Shown here one piece after another: positions 11,682 through 23,228 of a DNA stretch of 64,000 bases. A program made the position numbers and the translations under genes. Within the stretch, counting starts at the first letter, position 1. Every line of letters starts with the position of its first letter. The notes beneath the pieces are model-generated. The model worked only from the letters and a program-made list of their open reading frames with translations, made no database searches and was not told where the DNA came from. The DNA comes from Blumeriella jaapii (taxonomy: Eukaryota > Ascomycota > Leotiomycetes > Helotiales > Drepanopezizaceae), in the NCBI GenBank assembly GCA_009599575.1, contig VWND01000009.1, positions 1 to 64,000 of the forward strand. The letters are read 5' to 3'.

Positions 11682-11703
11682 TGGTCACCAACGTTGGTGA
11701 CCA
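11682..11703. repeat. Perfect 22-bp palindrome, third copy
   Basis: Same sequence as 8738-8759, at the right end of the satellite block, 28 bp before the retrotransposon junction. Confidence -1.
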
Positions 11704-11730
11704 CCAAAATTCTCTCGCTTATAATATTAG

Positions 11731-12330
11731 GCCTTCCGAGCTAAAAAGATTATAAAATACGCGCAATCGTTTATTACGAAATAATAAGCCAAAATAAAAC
11801 GCTTCGCTAATTTGCATAAACAATTAATAAATTAAAATATAAACGACGAAGTATTAATAAATACCAAAAATTAAAAGCTCGACCGACCTTTCCGAAAGCT
11901 TTTAGACAAATAATACAACCCAGTTAAAATCGTCGATAAAATAAAAAAAAATTGAAAACTTAACTTTTCCGCAACTTAATTAATTTATTTAATTTTTCAT
12001 TTATATTCGCTCCGAAAGCATATCAGCAATCTTTTACTTGGCCAACGCCGCCCCGAACCAATTTTTATTTAATTATTTCTTAAATAAACGAAATGGAAAA
12101 TCGAAAAAATAATAAATTCGAAATTGCACAAAAAAATGTTGCAATACCAAATCAATTAAAAAAGCGCTAATGAAAATCTCGAATAATACTTTTGTTTTAA
12201 CGCTATAACGATCTTTTATATTTTTTAAATATTTCACCGATCGCATTTTACCGTTAAAAATCTTTTACGAACGCTTTTCGTATAATTGCAAGCTTATAAC
12301 GAAAACAGAAAAAATTATATTAAATTGGAA
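11731..12330 (+). pseudogene. Gypsy-4 (K) integrase C-terminus and chromodomain, 5' truncated
   Basis: 3' end of a Ty3/Gypsy pol reading in one plus-strand frame with stops at Gln/Trp sites. It includes NINDEVLINTKN, KLDRPFRKLL and LIFHLYSLRKH, the usual end of a gypsy integrase, where the protein binds DNA and targets chromatin. A chromodomain-like stretch follows (TKWKIEKIINSKLHKKMLQY). It starts abruptly at the edge of the satellite array, so the 5' part of the element has been lost. It is distinct in sequence from Gypsy-1, into which it is inserted. Confidence -1.
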
Positions 12331-12389
12331 AACGATAAACTTATAATCGCAACTGCGCGGACGCAGTTTTTTTCGAAAAAAAAGGATAA

Positions 12390-12664
12390 TATTACGATTC
12401 TGGCCTGGCTAATAATAGTTGCTAATAATAGTTGCTAATAATATAATTGCCAATAGTATAATTGCTGATGGTATTAAATTAAGGTTTGGGCACGGACCAC
12501 TTCGGCTATTAGGCTTCGCGCTAAGTCACGTGACCCATAAGCGCAACCTATTGTACATAAAGTTCGCGACCCCGAGCATTTTAGCTCGGTGTTTTTTTTT
12601 TAATTTATATACGTACCTTTTGGTCCATATCACCCTTCTGATCACCCTCAAGCTAGCTGTGACA
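12390..12664 (+). mobile_element. Gypsy-4 (K) 3' LTR
   Basis: Follows a purine-rich tract (AAAAAAAAGGA at ~12377). It begins TATTACGATTC (a RIP form of TGTCAC...) and ends TGTGACA. The middle and right parts are much less RIP-mutated than the flanks and include CACGTGAC and a CCGAGC/GCTCGG hairpin at 12572-12589 followed by T11. It is followed by TAAAT at the point where Gypsy-1 sequence resumes; the left flank is lost, so no target duplication can be checked. An 82-codon ORF across it is not a gene. Confidence -1.
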
Positions 12665-13140
12665 TAAATAAGCGATAAAATATTATTATCGATTAAAAAC
12701 TTTCAATAATTGCGATCTTTTCGAAAACTTTTAAATAAATATTTAAAACCTTTTAAAATCAAGCGAATTATATACGAGCACGGCCAAATTTATTAATTCG
12801 AGCTTTTTTTTTAATATCGTATTTACGATATTTTCTACGTTTTCCTACTAAAACTTTGGCAGAATCGAAACGATACCGAGCCGAAAAATAATATAATAAA
12901 ATTTTAAAAATCCGAAAAATACAAAATCAAATTAATACAAATTTACAAAAATACAAAAAAAAACCGATATTATTTAATATAATAAAAAAATTATTTATTA
13001 AACGAAAACTTGTAAAAGCCAGAAAACTATTTTACGAACGCAAAAAATATTATAAAAAAATATTTAAAAAATACAACAAATAATAACAACGAAGCAATAA
13101 CGAATACGCGTCGTAAAAGCAAAAAAAAAAAAAAAAAAAT
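12665..13140 (+). pseudogene. Gypsy-1 (A) integrase C-terminus and chromodomain
   Basis: Resumes a Gypsy-1 copy at the same point as 32945 in copy B. It reads DKILLSIKN, KLLNKYLKPFKIKRIIYEHG, a RIYDIFYVFLL block (normally ...VFHVSLL) and a chromodomain (KYKIKLI ... KKNRYYLI), ending in a basic tail. This is the pol C-terminus of a chromovirus-type Ty3/Gypsy element. Stops are at Gln/Trp positions. Confidence -1.
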
Positions 13141-13265
13141 TTAAAAAACCTTAGAACCGCCGCTAAAACGATTTATTATCCGCATTATTATCGTTATCCT
13201 TTTTTCCATTTTCATCGCTATCTTTTTCAAATTTAAAAACAGCGGCAGGCTAAAAAAAATTAATA

Positions 13266-13905
13266 TTAAACGAATTCGCAGAGTATTCGACTTATTTCAA
13301 TTAAAGCTTTTATAATAGCCGTAATCGAATTCTGAATTGCAGCTACGATATTTTCGTAAAAATTCAGAATTTGATTTAACTAATTAAAATAAATTCGAGC
13401 GACGTTTTCGAAACGTCGAAAAATACGTTTTATACTAACGTCGTTAAATAAAAGGATCGGCGCAGCCAAAGCTTTTAAAACAGCAGCAGCCGCTAAACCG
13501 GCAAAAGCGGGCGCAGCAGCAGCAGCGGCAGCTCGAGCCGCGGCGCGATTCGTACGATTTTCGATTATTATAAAAGCCGAAGCGTTATTTTTTTTTAAAC
13601 GATTTATATAAGCATCGTAAATAATAAAATCGATAAAAGTTTTAGCAAAAGCTTTAGTTTCGATAATAAAAAAAAAAAAAGCGGCAGCGGCGATAATAAT
13701 ATCGAAACGATTTATAAAATCGTTAAAATCCGAAAAAAAAATTTGCGCTTCGGCGGCGCGTACGATAAAAACTTATAGCTAATTAAAAGCGAATCCGAAT
13801 AAAAGTTTAAAAGATTTATAAAAAAATACTAAATATGCGAAGCTTTGCAACGGTTGTATTTTACGCTAAAAAGCTCGAAAACGCAAAAAAGCAAAAAAGC
13901 CGTTG
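13266..13905 (-). pseudogene. Antisense ORF between pol and 3' LTR of Gypsy-1 (A)
   Basis: On the strand opposite to pol, one frame is open apart from a few RIP-type stops for about 210 codons. It contains FIDFIIYDAYINRLKKNN, an Ala-rich stretch (RAAARAAAAAAAPAFAGLAA), FNDVSIKRIFRRFENVAR and a predicted long helix LNQILNFYENIVAAIQNS. The plus strand through the same stretch has about twice as many stops, which favours the minus strand, but the plus strand is Lys-rich and fairly open at 13845-14150, so the coding strand is not certain. The same reading exists in copy B. I do not recognise the family; the helical, Ala-rich look is weakly Gag-like. N-terminus not defined. Confidence -1.
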
Positions 13906-14308
13906 TAATATTTTCGCGTAAAATCAGGCGTGCGTACCGAAAGCAGATAAAAATCAAAAACATTTTGAAAATTCGCGGCGAACGCGGCGAAAAGCAATTA
14001 ATTAAAAAAAAAGCTAATAAAAAAAGAAAAATAAAAAAAAAAAAGAAAAAATTAAGCAAAAAAATTGCGGCCATTTTAAAAAAAAAAGTTTTTTCAAACG
14101 AAAATGCGAGCGCTATCGAAAACAAAAAAAACAAAATAGCAAAACAGCTATAATTTACGACCGAAAGCGAAAAAAACAGCTATAATTCACGACTAAAAAC
14201 AAAAAAAACCGTATATTATTTCGAAAGCGTAACGTACGTTATATACGAAAGCATACGTATAGAAAAATCAATCGCTTTTGGAAATCAAAAGCCTAAAAAA
14301 AAAAAAAA

Positions 14309-14722
14309 AATTAAAAACCAATATTACGTATATAAATTAAATAATCCGCCAAAATCTTTTGTTTTTTACTAATCTTCGAATAATATTTTCTGCGGATAGG
14401 CCGTAAAGGCCGAATAATATTATAAAAGCTGAAAATAATATTTAAATAAAACATTTTATAAAAATAATTGCTAAAAAACCAGTTATTAAAATTATATTAA
14501 AAAAGATTAAAAAAAGGTCGGGATAAAGGCTAGAAAAGCATATTAAATAAAATTCGCCTGATTTCCTAAGAAATACTTTTTTCGAGGGCTTCATCCCTCC
14601 TTTTATACTTATACGCGCTTTTTACTAAAAATATAAAAGGTAGAAATCAGTCTGACTATCAACCTAATTTTATCTGAGCTTTATTATCTGAATTAGTGTT
14701 TCCCTGTTTTTAAATTCTTATA
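14309..14722 (+). mobile_element. Gypsy-1 (A) 3' LTR
   Basis: 414 bp, matching the LTRs of copy B along its length (GGATAGGCCGTAAAGGCC, AAAGGTCGGGATAAAGGC, TTAGTGTTTCCCTG). It is followed by ATAAA at 14723-14727 and then by Gypsy-1 reverse transcriptase of copy D. The same site in intact copy B reads ATAAAAGTTTAAACG, so ATAAA is the target duplication. Confidence -1.
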
Positions 14723-14727
14723 ATAAA

Positions 14728-15883
14728 AATTTAAACGCAATTACGATTAAAAATCGAACTTTTTTACTTTTTATAAGCGAAATTTTAAATCGTTTGAAAA
14801 AAGCTAAAATATTTATTAAGCTAGATTTTATTTAAGCGTATCACCGCTTTCGAATAAAAAAGGAAAATAAATAAAAAACTGCGTTTCGCATTCGTTACGA
14901 ACATTTCGAATACTGCGTATTACCTTTCGGCCTTTCGAACGCACCAGCAATCTTTCAAGCGTATATTAATTAAGCTTTAGTCGGTTTAATAAATATTACG
15001 TATATAATTTATTTCGACGATATTTTAATATTTTTCGAAAACCCCGACGATTATATAAACGCGGTATAAAAAAATTTCGAAAAACTTCGTATTAATAAAC
15101 TTTACGAAAATCTGAAAAAATATGCTTTCGATACGAATACAATTAAATTCCTAGGCTTCGTCGTTACTTTTACGAAAATTAAAATTAACCCAAGGAAAAT
15201 AAATAATATTCGGAAATAGCCTTTTTTTACTACGTGGCGAAATATTTAAATATTTTTAGATTTTACCAACTTTTACAAACGTTTTATTAAAAACTACGCT
15301 AAGCTTTGCCGATTTATTACAAATTTTTTAAAAAAAATGCAACGAAAAAAAATATCGGGCTTTTTTCGTTTTTTATTCGAAGCGAAAATCGCTTTTTTAC
15401 TTTTAAAAAAAAAGTTTTGCTAAACACCGATTTTACGTTATTTCGATTTTCGATTAAAAATTTAAATCGAAACAAACGATTCGAAATTCGCTATAAGCGG
15501 AATATTATTTTAATTGTTCGGAAAAAATACGAAAGCACGTTAGCTTTTTATCGCGTATTATTCGAAAAAGCTTTTTTTTATAAAACAAAAATACGAAATT
15601 TACGACGCTAAGCTAATAGCTATAATTTACGCTTTTAAATAATAAAATTAATATTTACGTAGCGCTTCCGACGTTATTATTATACGTATAAATTATTATA
15701 ATCTGAAATACTTTTTTACGAAAAAACGTTTAAACGGACGCTAAACGAAATAAGCCGACGAGCTAGCTAAATACGATTTTGCAATCGAATATAAAACAAA
15801 AATTTTTAATTCGGCGGATGGTTTTTTCCGCCGGCCAAATTTAAAAAAAAATTTAAAAAAAATAACGAATAGCTGCTTACGCT
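14728..15883 (+). pseudogene. Gypsy-1 (D) reverse transcriptase to RNase H
   Basis: Ty3/Gypsy reverse transcriptase entered mid-domain (LNAITIKN...), with [20 protein letters not shown], the catalytic YFDDILIFF (codons 15010-15021) and the GFVVTFTKIKINPRKI connection. RNase H follows, ending with YDFAIEYKTK and a decayed ADGFFRRP (normally ADGLSRRPD). Homologous to 22255-23228 plus 31431-31600 of copy B. Interrupted on the left by A and on the right by E (target GTATC at 15884-15888); the protein resumes at 37884. Confidence -1.
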
Positions 15884-15888
15884 GTATC

Positions 15889-16155
15889 TGTGACGATTTA
15901 TTCTTTTGCCACCCCGTGTGTCACCCCAGCAACTACGTATAGCTGCAAGCTTCCTGGTCTCCTGATGGGTCTTCTATCAACTGTGGAAACTATTATATAT
16001 ATAAGGCTTTTTTTCCTTAGCAATTTTTGCTTTTTGCAGTTGTTAATTTTAAATAAATATTTTTGTTACAAAACTAAAAGCTCGTTTTTTATATTATATA
16101 AATACGGCGACCAATTGACTGATTTTCTAGCCTTTCGACTGATTAAATCGTTATA
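15889..16155 (+). mobile_element. Gypsy-2 (E) 5' LTR
   Basis: 267 bp, starts TGTGACGATTTATTC and ends ATCGTTATA (a RIP form of ATCGTCACA, the end seen in the 3' LTR). Contains a TATA-like ATTATATATATAAGG near 15990 and GCAACTACGTATAGC. Confidence -1.
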
Positions 16156-16199
16156 TTATTAATAACTTTTTTTTTACGCTAGCGACGGCGTAAATTATT

Positions 16200-17640
16200 T
16201 TTTCTTTCGAATTTCTCACGGATTATATCAAAATGATCGACCGGTTGTAAAAAGATTTATTTCCGCATTTCGCGAAAAATAGCTTTTGTTTAACGATTTT
16301 TTTCAGCAGAGTTTTTCAGCTTTTGTTATTATATTTTAATCTTTTTTTTTTTAATCAGCGAAAAAGCAGCCTTTTCCAAAAGCTTTTTCTTCTGAAAAAC
16401 AGTCTTTTTTCCGAGGAAAAAAAAATAAAAGAAAAGGCAAAATATCAATCATTTCGCCTGCCACCTTTTTTTTGCAGCTTAGCGCTGAAAGCATTTAGTT
16501 AAGACTTTTGCAAAATTAATTAAAAAAAGCGTAAAAGCGTAAACGACAACTTTTAAAAATTATACGATTGCGACAAACCTTTTAATTAAAGCGTTTAATA
16601 AAATCTATCGAACGTACTTCTGCCAGTCGCGAATCTGCTGTTTTATTTTTTCGCAACGTTTTATTTTAATTAACAAACGCTGCAAATCAACTTCTACGCT
16701 TTTCGCGAACTTTTTTTGGATTTTTTTATAACGGCCAAGATTTTAGCGCGCTTTTTAAACGCTATAATTCTTATTTATCTGCTAATTTTCGATTAGCTCG
16801 TATAAAACGCGTTCCGAACTTTAAATTTAAGCTAAATAATAATAAAAATTACAAAGCACGCTATTAGAAAACTAAAATTCTCGACAACTTCGAACTTTAT
16901 TACGATTATTTCGCTAGCGATCGATTTCGCAAAAATTATATATTCGATTAAACCGAAAGCGTGGTAAAAAAGTTTTTGATTCCGCGTATTTTAGACCGTT
17001 CCGATTTTATATTTTTCGAAAAATTAATAAAAAAGGTCGCCGATTTCCTGGCCGACTTTTTAAACGTTTAAAAAGCGGAAAACGAGTTTAAAATGCTTGC
17101 AATAAATACGCACGACGATTTTTAGCGATTTTATTTGCGATTTTCCATTTTCGCAGCGAACGCTTAAATACGGACCGATAAACAGCTTCGGAACGCTTTT
17201 CGCGATAAAATATTAAAGCGTTTACGAAAAAAGCTGCATTTGAAATAGGCGCGTATAACGATTTTTAAAAATTGGCTTACCGCCGTCCGATAAGAAAAAC
17301 AAAATCAGTTGGCTAAACGAATTTTATACGCGAATCGCTTTTTAATCAAATCTATTATTTATTAAGATAGTAGATTTTTAATCAAAGCGTATTACGAGTT
17401 AAATCGTACGTACGAAAGTCGTTAAATGCTTTACAAGCTTTTTTTTAGCCCTCTGCTGCTTTTCCTTTTTTTTTACGTCAGAACGCCTTTTTTGGCGTTT
17501 TATCTTTTCGATCGGACCAACGATAACGTTCGTTTTTTATTTTATACCAGAAAATTTAAAAAGGCCAATTTGCACGATTTTCTACGGGCCGATCCTCGGT
17601 TCTATCCAAAGGTCTTTTCAGGCTGGTAGATGTAAACGAG
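16200..17640 (+). pseudogene. Gypsy-2 (E) gag
   Basis: Capsid/nucleocapsid precursor of a Ty3/Gypsy element, heavily stop-ridden. The clearest stretch (16650-17400) reads AANQLLRFSRTFF, FKRYNSYLSANFRLARIKRV, the repeated NYIFD / FEKLIKKVADFLADFLNV block and MLAINTHDDF, matching copy G at 42800-43500. A C-terminal part (17426-17629) includes FLAFYLFDRTNDN and LRADPRFYPKVF. No intact CCHC knuckle is visible. Start not determined because the first 400 bp are too decayed. Confidence -1.
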
Positions 17641-17769
17641 GTCGAGCCGGCCGAAAATTCGCCTTTTGATAATAATAGTAAAAACGAAAACTTTTTTTTA
17701 GACGACTTTCAAAACGCATACGAGGAAATTGAAGCTTCCGCCAGTCGGGAAAACGCCCAGGCCTAAGCA

Positions 17770-19422
17770 AAGCCTTTTTTTTGAGCGTGTTGCGCGATAT
17801 GCGTTATTTTGACGTTCGAAAGCTTTTTAATAGCGATTTATTAACAATTTCCGTTATATTTATTAAAAATGGCCTTTCGTACAAAATGAAAGCGCTCGCC
17901 GATTTTAAAGCGAACGGTTATGCGTTAATCGATTCGGCGCTGATTAAATTCTTTTTTTTCTTTTTAAAACTTTTAATTTAATTTCTTCCGGCTTTTTTTC
18001 TTGTAAAAAAGTATAATAAAACTTATAGCTATTTAATTATATATTTTACGCTTTTTAATTTTATTATTAACAATCGAATACAATCGTTTATTTTTTTTTT
18101 AATTACCAACCTCGGAAATTATAATATAATTCTAGAAAAAGCTTGGTTGGCCGAACATTAAGTTTTATTAAATTATAATAAACGCAAGCTTTATTAGCCG
18201 AAGTTTTACTTTTCTACAGCTTTTTACGCTCGTTGTATTAAAGTTTTTTATTTGCATTTTCGAAAGATTTAATTTCGCTATTAAAACGACGTTATAAAAC
18301 GTAATAAGAATTTTAATTAATTATGACAGACCTACGACGCTATACGAAGCGCGAAAAAATCGAATTTTACTCGCGGTGCCAATTTCGATAGCGACGCCAA
18401 TAAAATAATACAAGAAATCACACCATTATTTTTCTAGGCTGCCGATCCTTCTTTTATTATTTATTATTTTTTATTTTTTTTTTTTTTTTTCGTTAGAACA
18501 GCTTTTTCGTTTTACGAAAAACAGTTATACTAAAGACCGAAGAAAAGCTTTCGCCGCGATGGCCTTTCAGCTTAATATAATCGATAGTTTAAATAAGCTA
18601 TCTTCTGACCTTTTTAAACGACCAGTTCGAAAACGGATTTTTTAATTTATTGCTTATTCAATTTCCATTTGTCAGATTATTATATACGTTTTTAAACTGA
18701 TTTTTAGAAAAAAAGCAATTAAAATGTTTTCAACTTTTTTGTACGAAATCGACAAAATACTAAACGATCTTACGTATAACATTTTTTTCAAAACCCAATT
18801 TTATAGTTTTTTCGAACGTTTTAAAATTAATAAAATATCGATTTCGACCCTTTTAATCAGCTTAGCAAAGCTAATTTCTAATAAACTTTTTCTCGAATCT
18901 TTTTCTCCGGAGTACAAAAACTTCGAATACGTGTTTTCTAAGGCCGCCAGCAACGAGCTAGCCTTTTACCGGCCTTACGATTATAAAATCGAATTTATTA
19001 TAAATAAAAAAAAACTGAAATACACTTTTTTATATAAAATATCGATTTTAAAGCTCGAGATTATTGAAATTTATTTGCAAAATAATTAACAAAAGTTTTA
19101 TCGAATCTTTTATCGTTTTTTTCGCTGTTTTAATGCTTTTCGCTAAAAAATCCGACGGTTCACTACGTTTCTGTATCGATTATCGAGCTTTTAATAATAT
19201 TACTTGTAAAAATCGATACTTTTTTTTTTTATCGATAAGACTTTTATTTGTTTTTCGGAAGCGCGAATTTTTACGAAATTCGATATTCGTTAAGCTTTTT
19301 ACAAAATTCGAATAAACTCCGTTAGTAAAAAACTGACGACGTTTTGTACGCGTTACGGCGCTTATAAATGCAAAATGCTATTTTTTGGCTTTATTAATAA
19401 ATCCGCAATTTATCAACGCTAT
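17770..19422 (+). pseudogene. Gypsy-2 (E) protease to reverse transcriptase N-terminus
   Basis: The aspartic protease region at 17781-17981 includes KMKALADFKANGYALID, where the catalytic DSG of the family reads DFK; copy G still has DSG. 18000-18700 is a degraded linker. 18724-19089 holds the stretch leading into RT, and 19064-19315 has the RT fingers ([20 protein letters not shown], normally ...IDYRALN) intact and in one frame. The palm continues to 19422, where copy B is inserted. The remaining RT is at 35007. Confidence -1.
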
Positions 19423-19427
19423 ATGAA

Positions 19428-19840
19428 TGTCAGGAACCAACATCACGTGTATAAGTCAGATGATCCGCCAAGACCCTCTGCCTTCTACCAACCCTCGAAT
19501 AGCACTTTCTGCGAATAGGCCGTGGGGGCCGGATAGTACTATAAAAGCTGGAAATAATATTTAAATAAAATATTTTATAGGAATAATTACTAAAAAACCA
19601 GTTATTAAGGTTATATTAAAAAGAATAAAAAAAGGTCGGGATAAAGGCTGAAAAAGCATATTAAATAAGATTCGCCTGGTTTTCTGGGAAATACTTTTTT
19701 CGAAGGCTTTATTTTTTCTTTTGTATTTATATACGCCTTTTATTAGAAATATAAAAAGTAAAGATCAGTTTGACTATTAACTTAATTTTATCTGAGTTCT
19801 ATTGTTTAAATTAGTGTTTCCCTGTTTTTTAATTTTTATA
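19428..19840 (+). mobile_element. Gypsy-1 (B) 5' LTR
   Basis: Begins TGTCAGGAACCAAC and ends AATTTTTATA. Its first ~130 bp is almost free of RIP changes (for example GCCAAGACCCTCTGCC and GGCCGTGGGGGCCGG), unlike the 3' LTR. Confidence -1.
19540..19547 (+). promoter_or_regulatory. TATA box of Gypsy-1 LTR
   Basis: TATAAAAG in the middle of the 5' LTR; the same position in A and in the 3' LTR of B reads TATAAAAG as well. Expected to mark the U3/R boundary. Confidence -1.
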
Positions 19841-20049
19841 TTTTGATTTTTTTTTATTTACCGAAACGGCAGTTCGATATTATTAAAATAATCTTTTATT
19901 ATATTATTATATTTATATCGTTATTATCGATATTATAGCTTTTCGCATTCGTAAAGAATAAGCATTTCCAGCTATTTAAGGAAATCCAGCATTTTCGGCT
20001 GCTTAGGAAAACCTCGTATTATCGTTTTCCCTGACGTTATTAGTTTTAC

Positions 20050-21480
20050 CAAAGGTCGAAAATACTTTATTATTAAAGCGCGACGATTTTCCAACTTTTT
20101 TTATCGAAGAAATTATTAAAAAAGACTATGCTTAAAGCGATTCGGAAAAATTTTTCACCGAGATTTTGATTTATCTGGCTGATAAACGAATCCGCGCCGA
20201 ATAAAAAAAAAACGATAAATGTAAAAAAGTAAAAAAAATACGAGCTAAAATAAAGTAGAAAAAGATTAAAAAAAGAGTTTACGAAATAATCAAAAAATTC
20301 GAAGAAATTTCAAAACGCCGAAACGAATTCCGAAAAAAAGTTAAATAATTCCAACGAAAACTTAACGCTTTCGAAAATATCGAAAAAAAGGTTTTTATAC
20401 TTTTTAATACCGTTCTAATTAAAAAAAAACAGAAAATAATCCAAGCCGGCGATTATTATAAGATATTTTCGAAATATTATAATAATAATATTTATTAAAA
20501 ACGATTTAGCATTTTTTTTAAGTATATTATATTTTTTGTAAAAAATACAGCGAATTCGAGCCGAAAAGCATTAAAAATAAAAGATTTTCTAATATATCGA
20601 AAGAAAAATATTAAAAAAGCTTAATTTTTTATTCGGCGTGCAGAGCGAAGCTTTCGCCAAAATAAAAAAGTAATATTTTGTATCGATTAAAAAAAAATTA
20701 ACGCCTGTGTTTTAACTTTCGACGATAAAATAAAAAGAAAATAAACCGAATACAAACGATATTTTACGAATATTCGAATTATATAAAACGATTTCAAAAA
20801 ATAAATGTTGGATTTTCTGATAAATACGGAAAATCGAGAAATCGCGGCTTCGAATTTATACGATAAAACGAAGCAAAAAAAATATAAATTAATTAACGAT
20901 TTCGTTGCTTATTTAAATAATTTCGAATAGCAATTGCAAATAATAAACGATGCGATTAAAAAAAAAATGCTTTTCGTAAAACTCCGATTTATTTTTCGAA
21001 AAGAAATTATTAAACGAAGTAATATTGCAATTATAAGCTCGTACGAAAAATTAATATTAATCGCTCGTTGTATCGAAAATGCTAATAAAATTATCAGCGA
21101 CGAAACGAAAAATAATAAACGACGAAACGAGCGCAAAAAAAAAAAAAAAAAAAAAAATTTATATTTACGATTAAGGTTTAAAAGTTAAAACAAATATATA
21201 CCGTTTTCGATTCGAAAATACGTTATAAAAAAAAAAACGAAAGCGAGAAAACGACAATTTTAATAAAATTCTTTGAAATTTTAAAACTTTTAACGATTTT
21301 TTTTATTTTTCGAAATGCAGTCGCTGCTAAAAAAAAAAGCATCGTATAATTAATTGTTTAAAAGTCGAATGTTATAAATACAATAAAAAAAAATATATAG
21401 CTTTAAATTGCCCCGAAGCTAATAAATTTAAAAATTCGAGAAAAGCTTTCGTTCGATTTTAATTTCGTCGCTGCTAATAA
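20050..21480 (+). pseudogene. Gypsy-1 (B) gag with zinc knuckle
   Basis: The N-terminal part (20090-20400) is rich in Lys and Glu and probably coiled coil. The core at 20808-21150 reads LINDFVAYLNNFE, then a helical domain with an open stretch IINDAIKKKMLFVKLRF and a Lys-rich tail. A CCHC zinc knuckle follows at 21371-21415: CYKYNKKKYIALNCP, in which the second Cys reads Tyr, the Gly reads Lys and the His reads Tyr, all single G-to-A or C-to-T changes. This is a nucleocapsid that can no longer bind zinc. Start codon uncertain. Confidence -1.
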
Positions 21481-23228
21481 AATCGAGCGAAAAAGAAAAG
21501 CAGAAAATAATAATTTCAATCGAAATTAAAAAAGCTAAAAGCGAAATTCGTACGAAACGAGCTTTTGTCGATTGCGGCGCGGAGAAAAACTGCGTAATTT
21601 AAAAGTTATTAATTAAATGTAAATGGAAACTAATTTAAAAACGTATTAACTTATCTACGGTTAAAAGAAAAAAAGTAATTATTTACGGCACGCATACGCA
21701 ATTTATTCGCGCTATTAATAATTATAAAATAATTAAAAAGATATAAAGCGATTTCGTAATTTGCGATATAAATATTCCAAAGGTTTTATTTATTTTAAAG
21801 TTTTTTTAATTGCGAAATATCGATTCCGCTATAAGCTTTCGAATTAAATCGTAGCGATATTCAATCGAACGCTTACAATTTAATTTCGTTATAATTAAAC
21901 GTTTTAAAAAAGAATCTAAAAAAGAATAAGCGTTTTATATCGTTTTGAAAAAAGCTATTGAAAAATAATATTAATTACTTTTTAAATACGACGATTACGC
22001 CGACGTGTTCGACGATACCGCCGCGGTTATTCTAGCTTTTTATTATTTTATAAAGTATCGAATAAACCTCGCGAAAAAGAAAAACCTTTTTTAGAAACCA
22101 GTTTATTTTTTATCGGAATTTAAATTTACCGAATTGCGCGAATATTTCGATTCGAGCTTAGAAAAAAGCTGGATAAAAAGATTTATTAGCTTTGCCGGCG
22201 CACCGGTAATATTTATATCGAAAAAAAACGGAAGTTTACGATTATGCGTCGATTATAAAAGTTTAAACGCAGTTACGGTTAAAAATCGAATTTTTTTATT
22301 TTTTATAAGCGAAATTTTAAATCGTTTAAGAAAAGCTAAAATATTGATTAAGCTAAATTTTATTTGGGCGTACTATCGCTTTCGAATAAAAAAAAAAGAT
22401 AAGTAGAAAACTGCGTTTCGTATTTGTTACGAATATTTCGAATATTGCGTATTATTTTTCGGTTTTTCGAACGCACCAGCAATTTTCCAAGCGTATATTA
22501 ATTAAGCTTTAATCGGTTTAATAAATATTACGTGTGTAATTTACTTCGACGATATTTTAATATTTTTCGAAAATTCCGACGATTATATAAACGCGGTAAA
22601 AAAAGTTTTCGAAAGATTTCGTATTAATAAACTTTACGAAAATTTAAAAAAATATACTTTCGATACGAATACGATTGAGTTTTTAAGCTTCGTCGTTATT
22701 TTTACGAGAATTGAAATAAATCCAGAGAAAATAAATAATATTCGGAAATAGCTTTTTTTTATTACGTAGCGAAATATTTAAATGTTTTTGGGTTTTATTA
22801 ACTTTTACAAACGTTTTATTAAAAACTACGCTAAGCTTTGCCGACTTATTACAAATCTTTTGAAAAAAATACAACGAAAAAAAATATCGGGCCTTTTTCG
22901 TTTTTTATTCGAAGCGAAGCTCGCTTTTTTATTTTTAAAAGAAAAGTTTTGCTAAGCATCGATTTTACGCTATTTCGATTTTCGATTAAAAATCCAAATC
23001 GAAACAAACGCTTCGAAATTCGCTATAAGCGGAATATTATTTTAATTATTCGAAAAGGATGCGAAAGCATATTAGCATTTTATCGTATATTATTCGAAAA
23101 AGCTTTTTTTTATAAAACAAAAATACGAGGTTTACGACGCTAAGCTAATAGTTATAATTTACGCTTTTAGATAATAAAGCTAATATTTACGTGGCGTTTC
23201 CGACGTTATTATTATACGTATAAATTAT
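21480..23228 (+). pseudogene. Gypsy-1 (B) protease, reverse transcriptase, RNase H (first part)
   Basis: Protease motif RAFVDCGAEKNCVI (21557-21600; family DSGA, here DCGA). RT starts near 22110, with an open 90-codon stretch APVIFISKKNGSLRLCVDYK then KLNFIWAYYRFRIK. The catalytic YFDD is intact at 22542-22553. RNase H begins near 22960 and is cut by Copia-1 at 23228; it resumes at 31431 after the ATTAT duplication. Most stops are Gln or Trp sites. This is the best preserved Gypsy-1 RT in the window, but it is still not translatable. Confidence -1.

Larger units (their letters stand above)
9950..11730. repeat. ~188-bp telomere-motif satellite, second array
   Basis: Units with TTAGGGTTAG at 10120, 10306, 10492, 10681, 10867, 11124, 11310 and 11497, so the period is about 186 bp. 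Terminal units with the palindrome occur twice, at about 11013-11103 and 11640-11730. The first is followed directly by another normal unit, so the array contains an internal terminator. The second abuts retrotransposon K. A 109-codon plus-strand ORF at 10395-10724 spans two units and is an artefact of the repeat. Confidence -1.

Noticed and set aside
7623..11730. CRISPR-like array of repeats
   Set aside because: The whole unit is repeated, with no unique spacers, and the context is a eukaryotic subtelomere.
12572..12600. GC hairpin plus T-run resembling a bacterial terminator
   Set aside because: The window is fungal, and the hairpin sits in an LTR. At most it concerns LTR transcript 3' ends.
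12419..12667. 82-codon ORF
   Set aside because: Lies wholly within the K LTR; no homologue or conserved counterpart seen.
13829..14134. Phe-rich 101-codon minus-strand ORF that looks like membrane segments
   Set aside because: It is the complement of a Lys/AAA-rich stretch; the hydrophobic look comes from poly-T. Not the same frame as the antisense ORF reported.
20909..21136. Minus-strand ORF opposite Gypsy-1 gag
   Set aside because: The plus strand carries the gag domain in a consistent frame with the zinc knuckle downstream.
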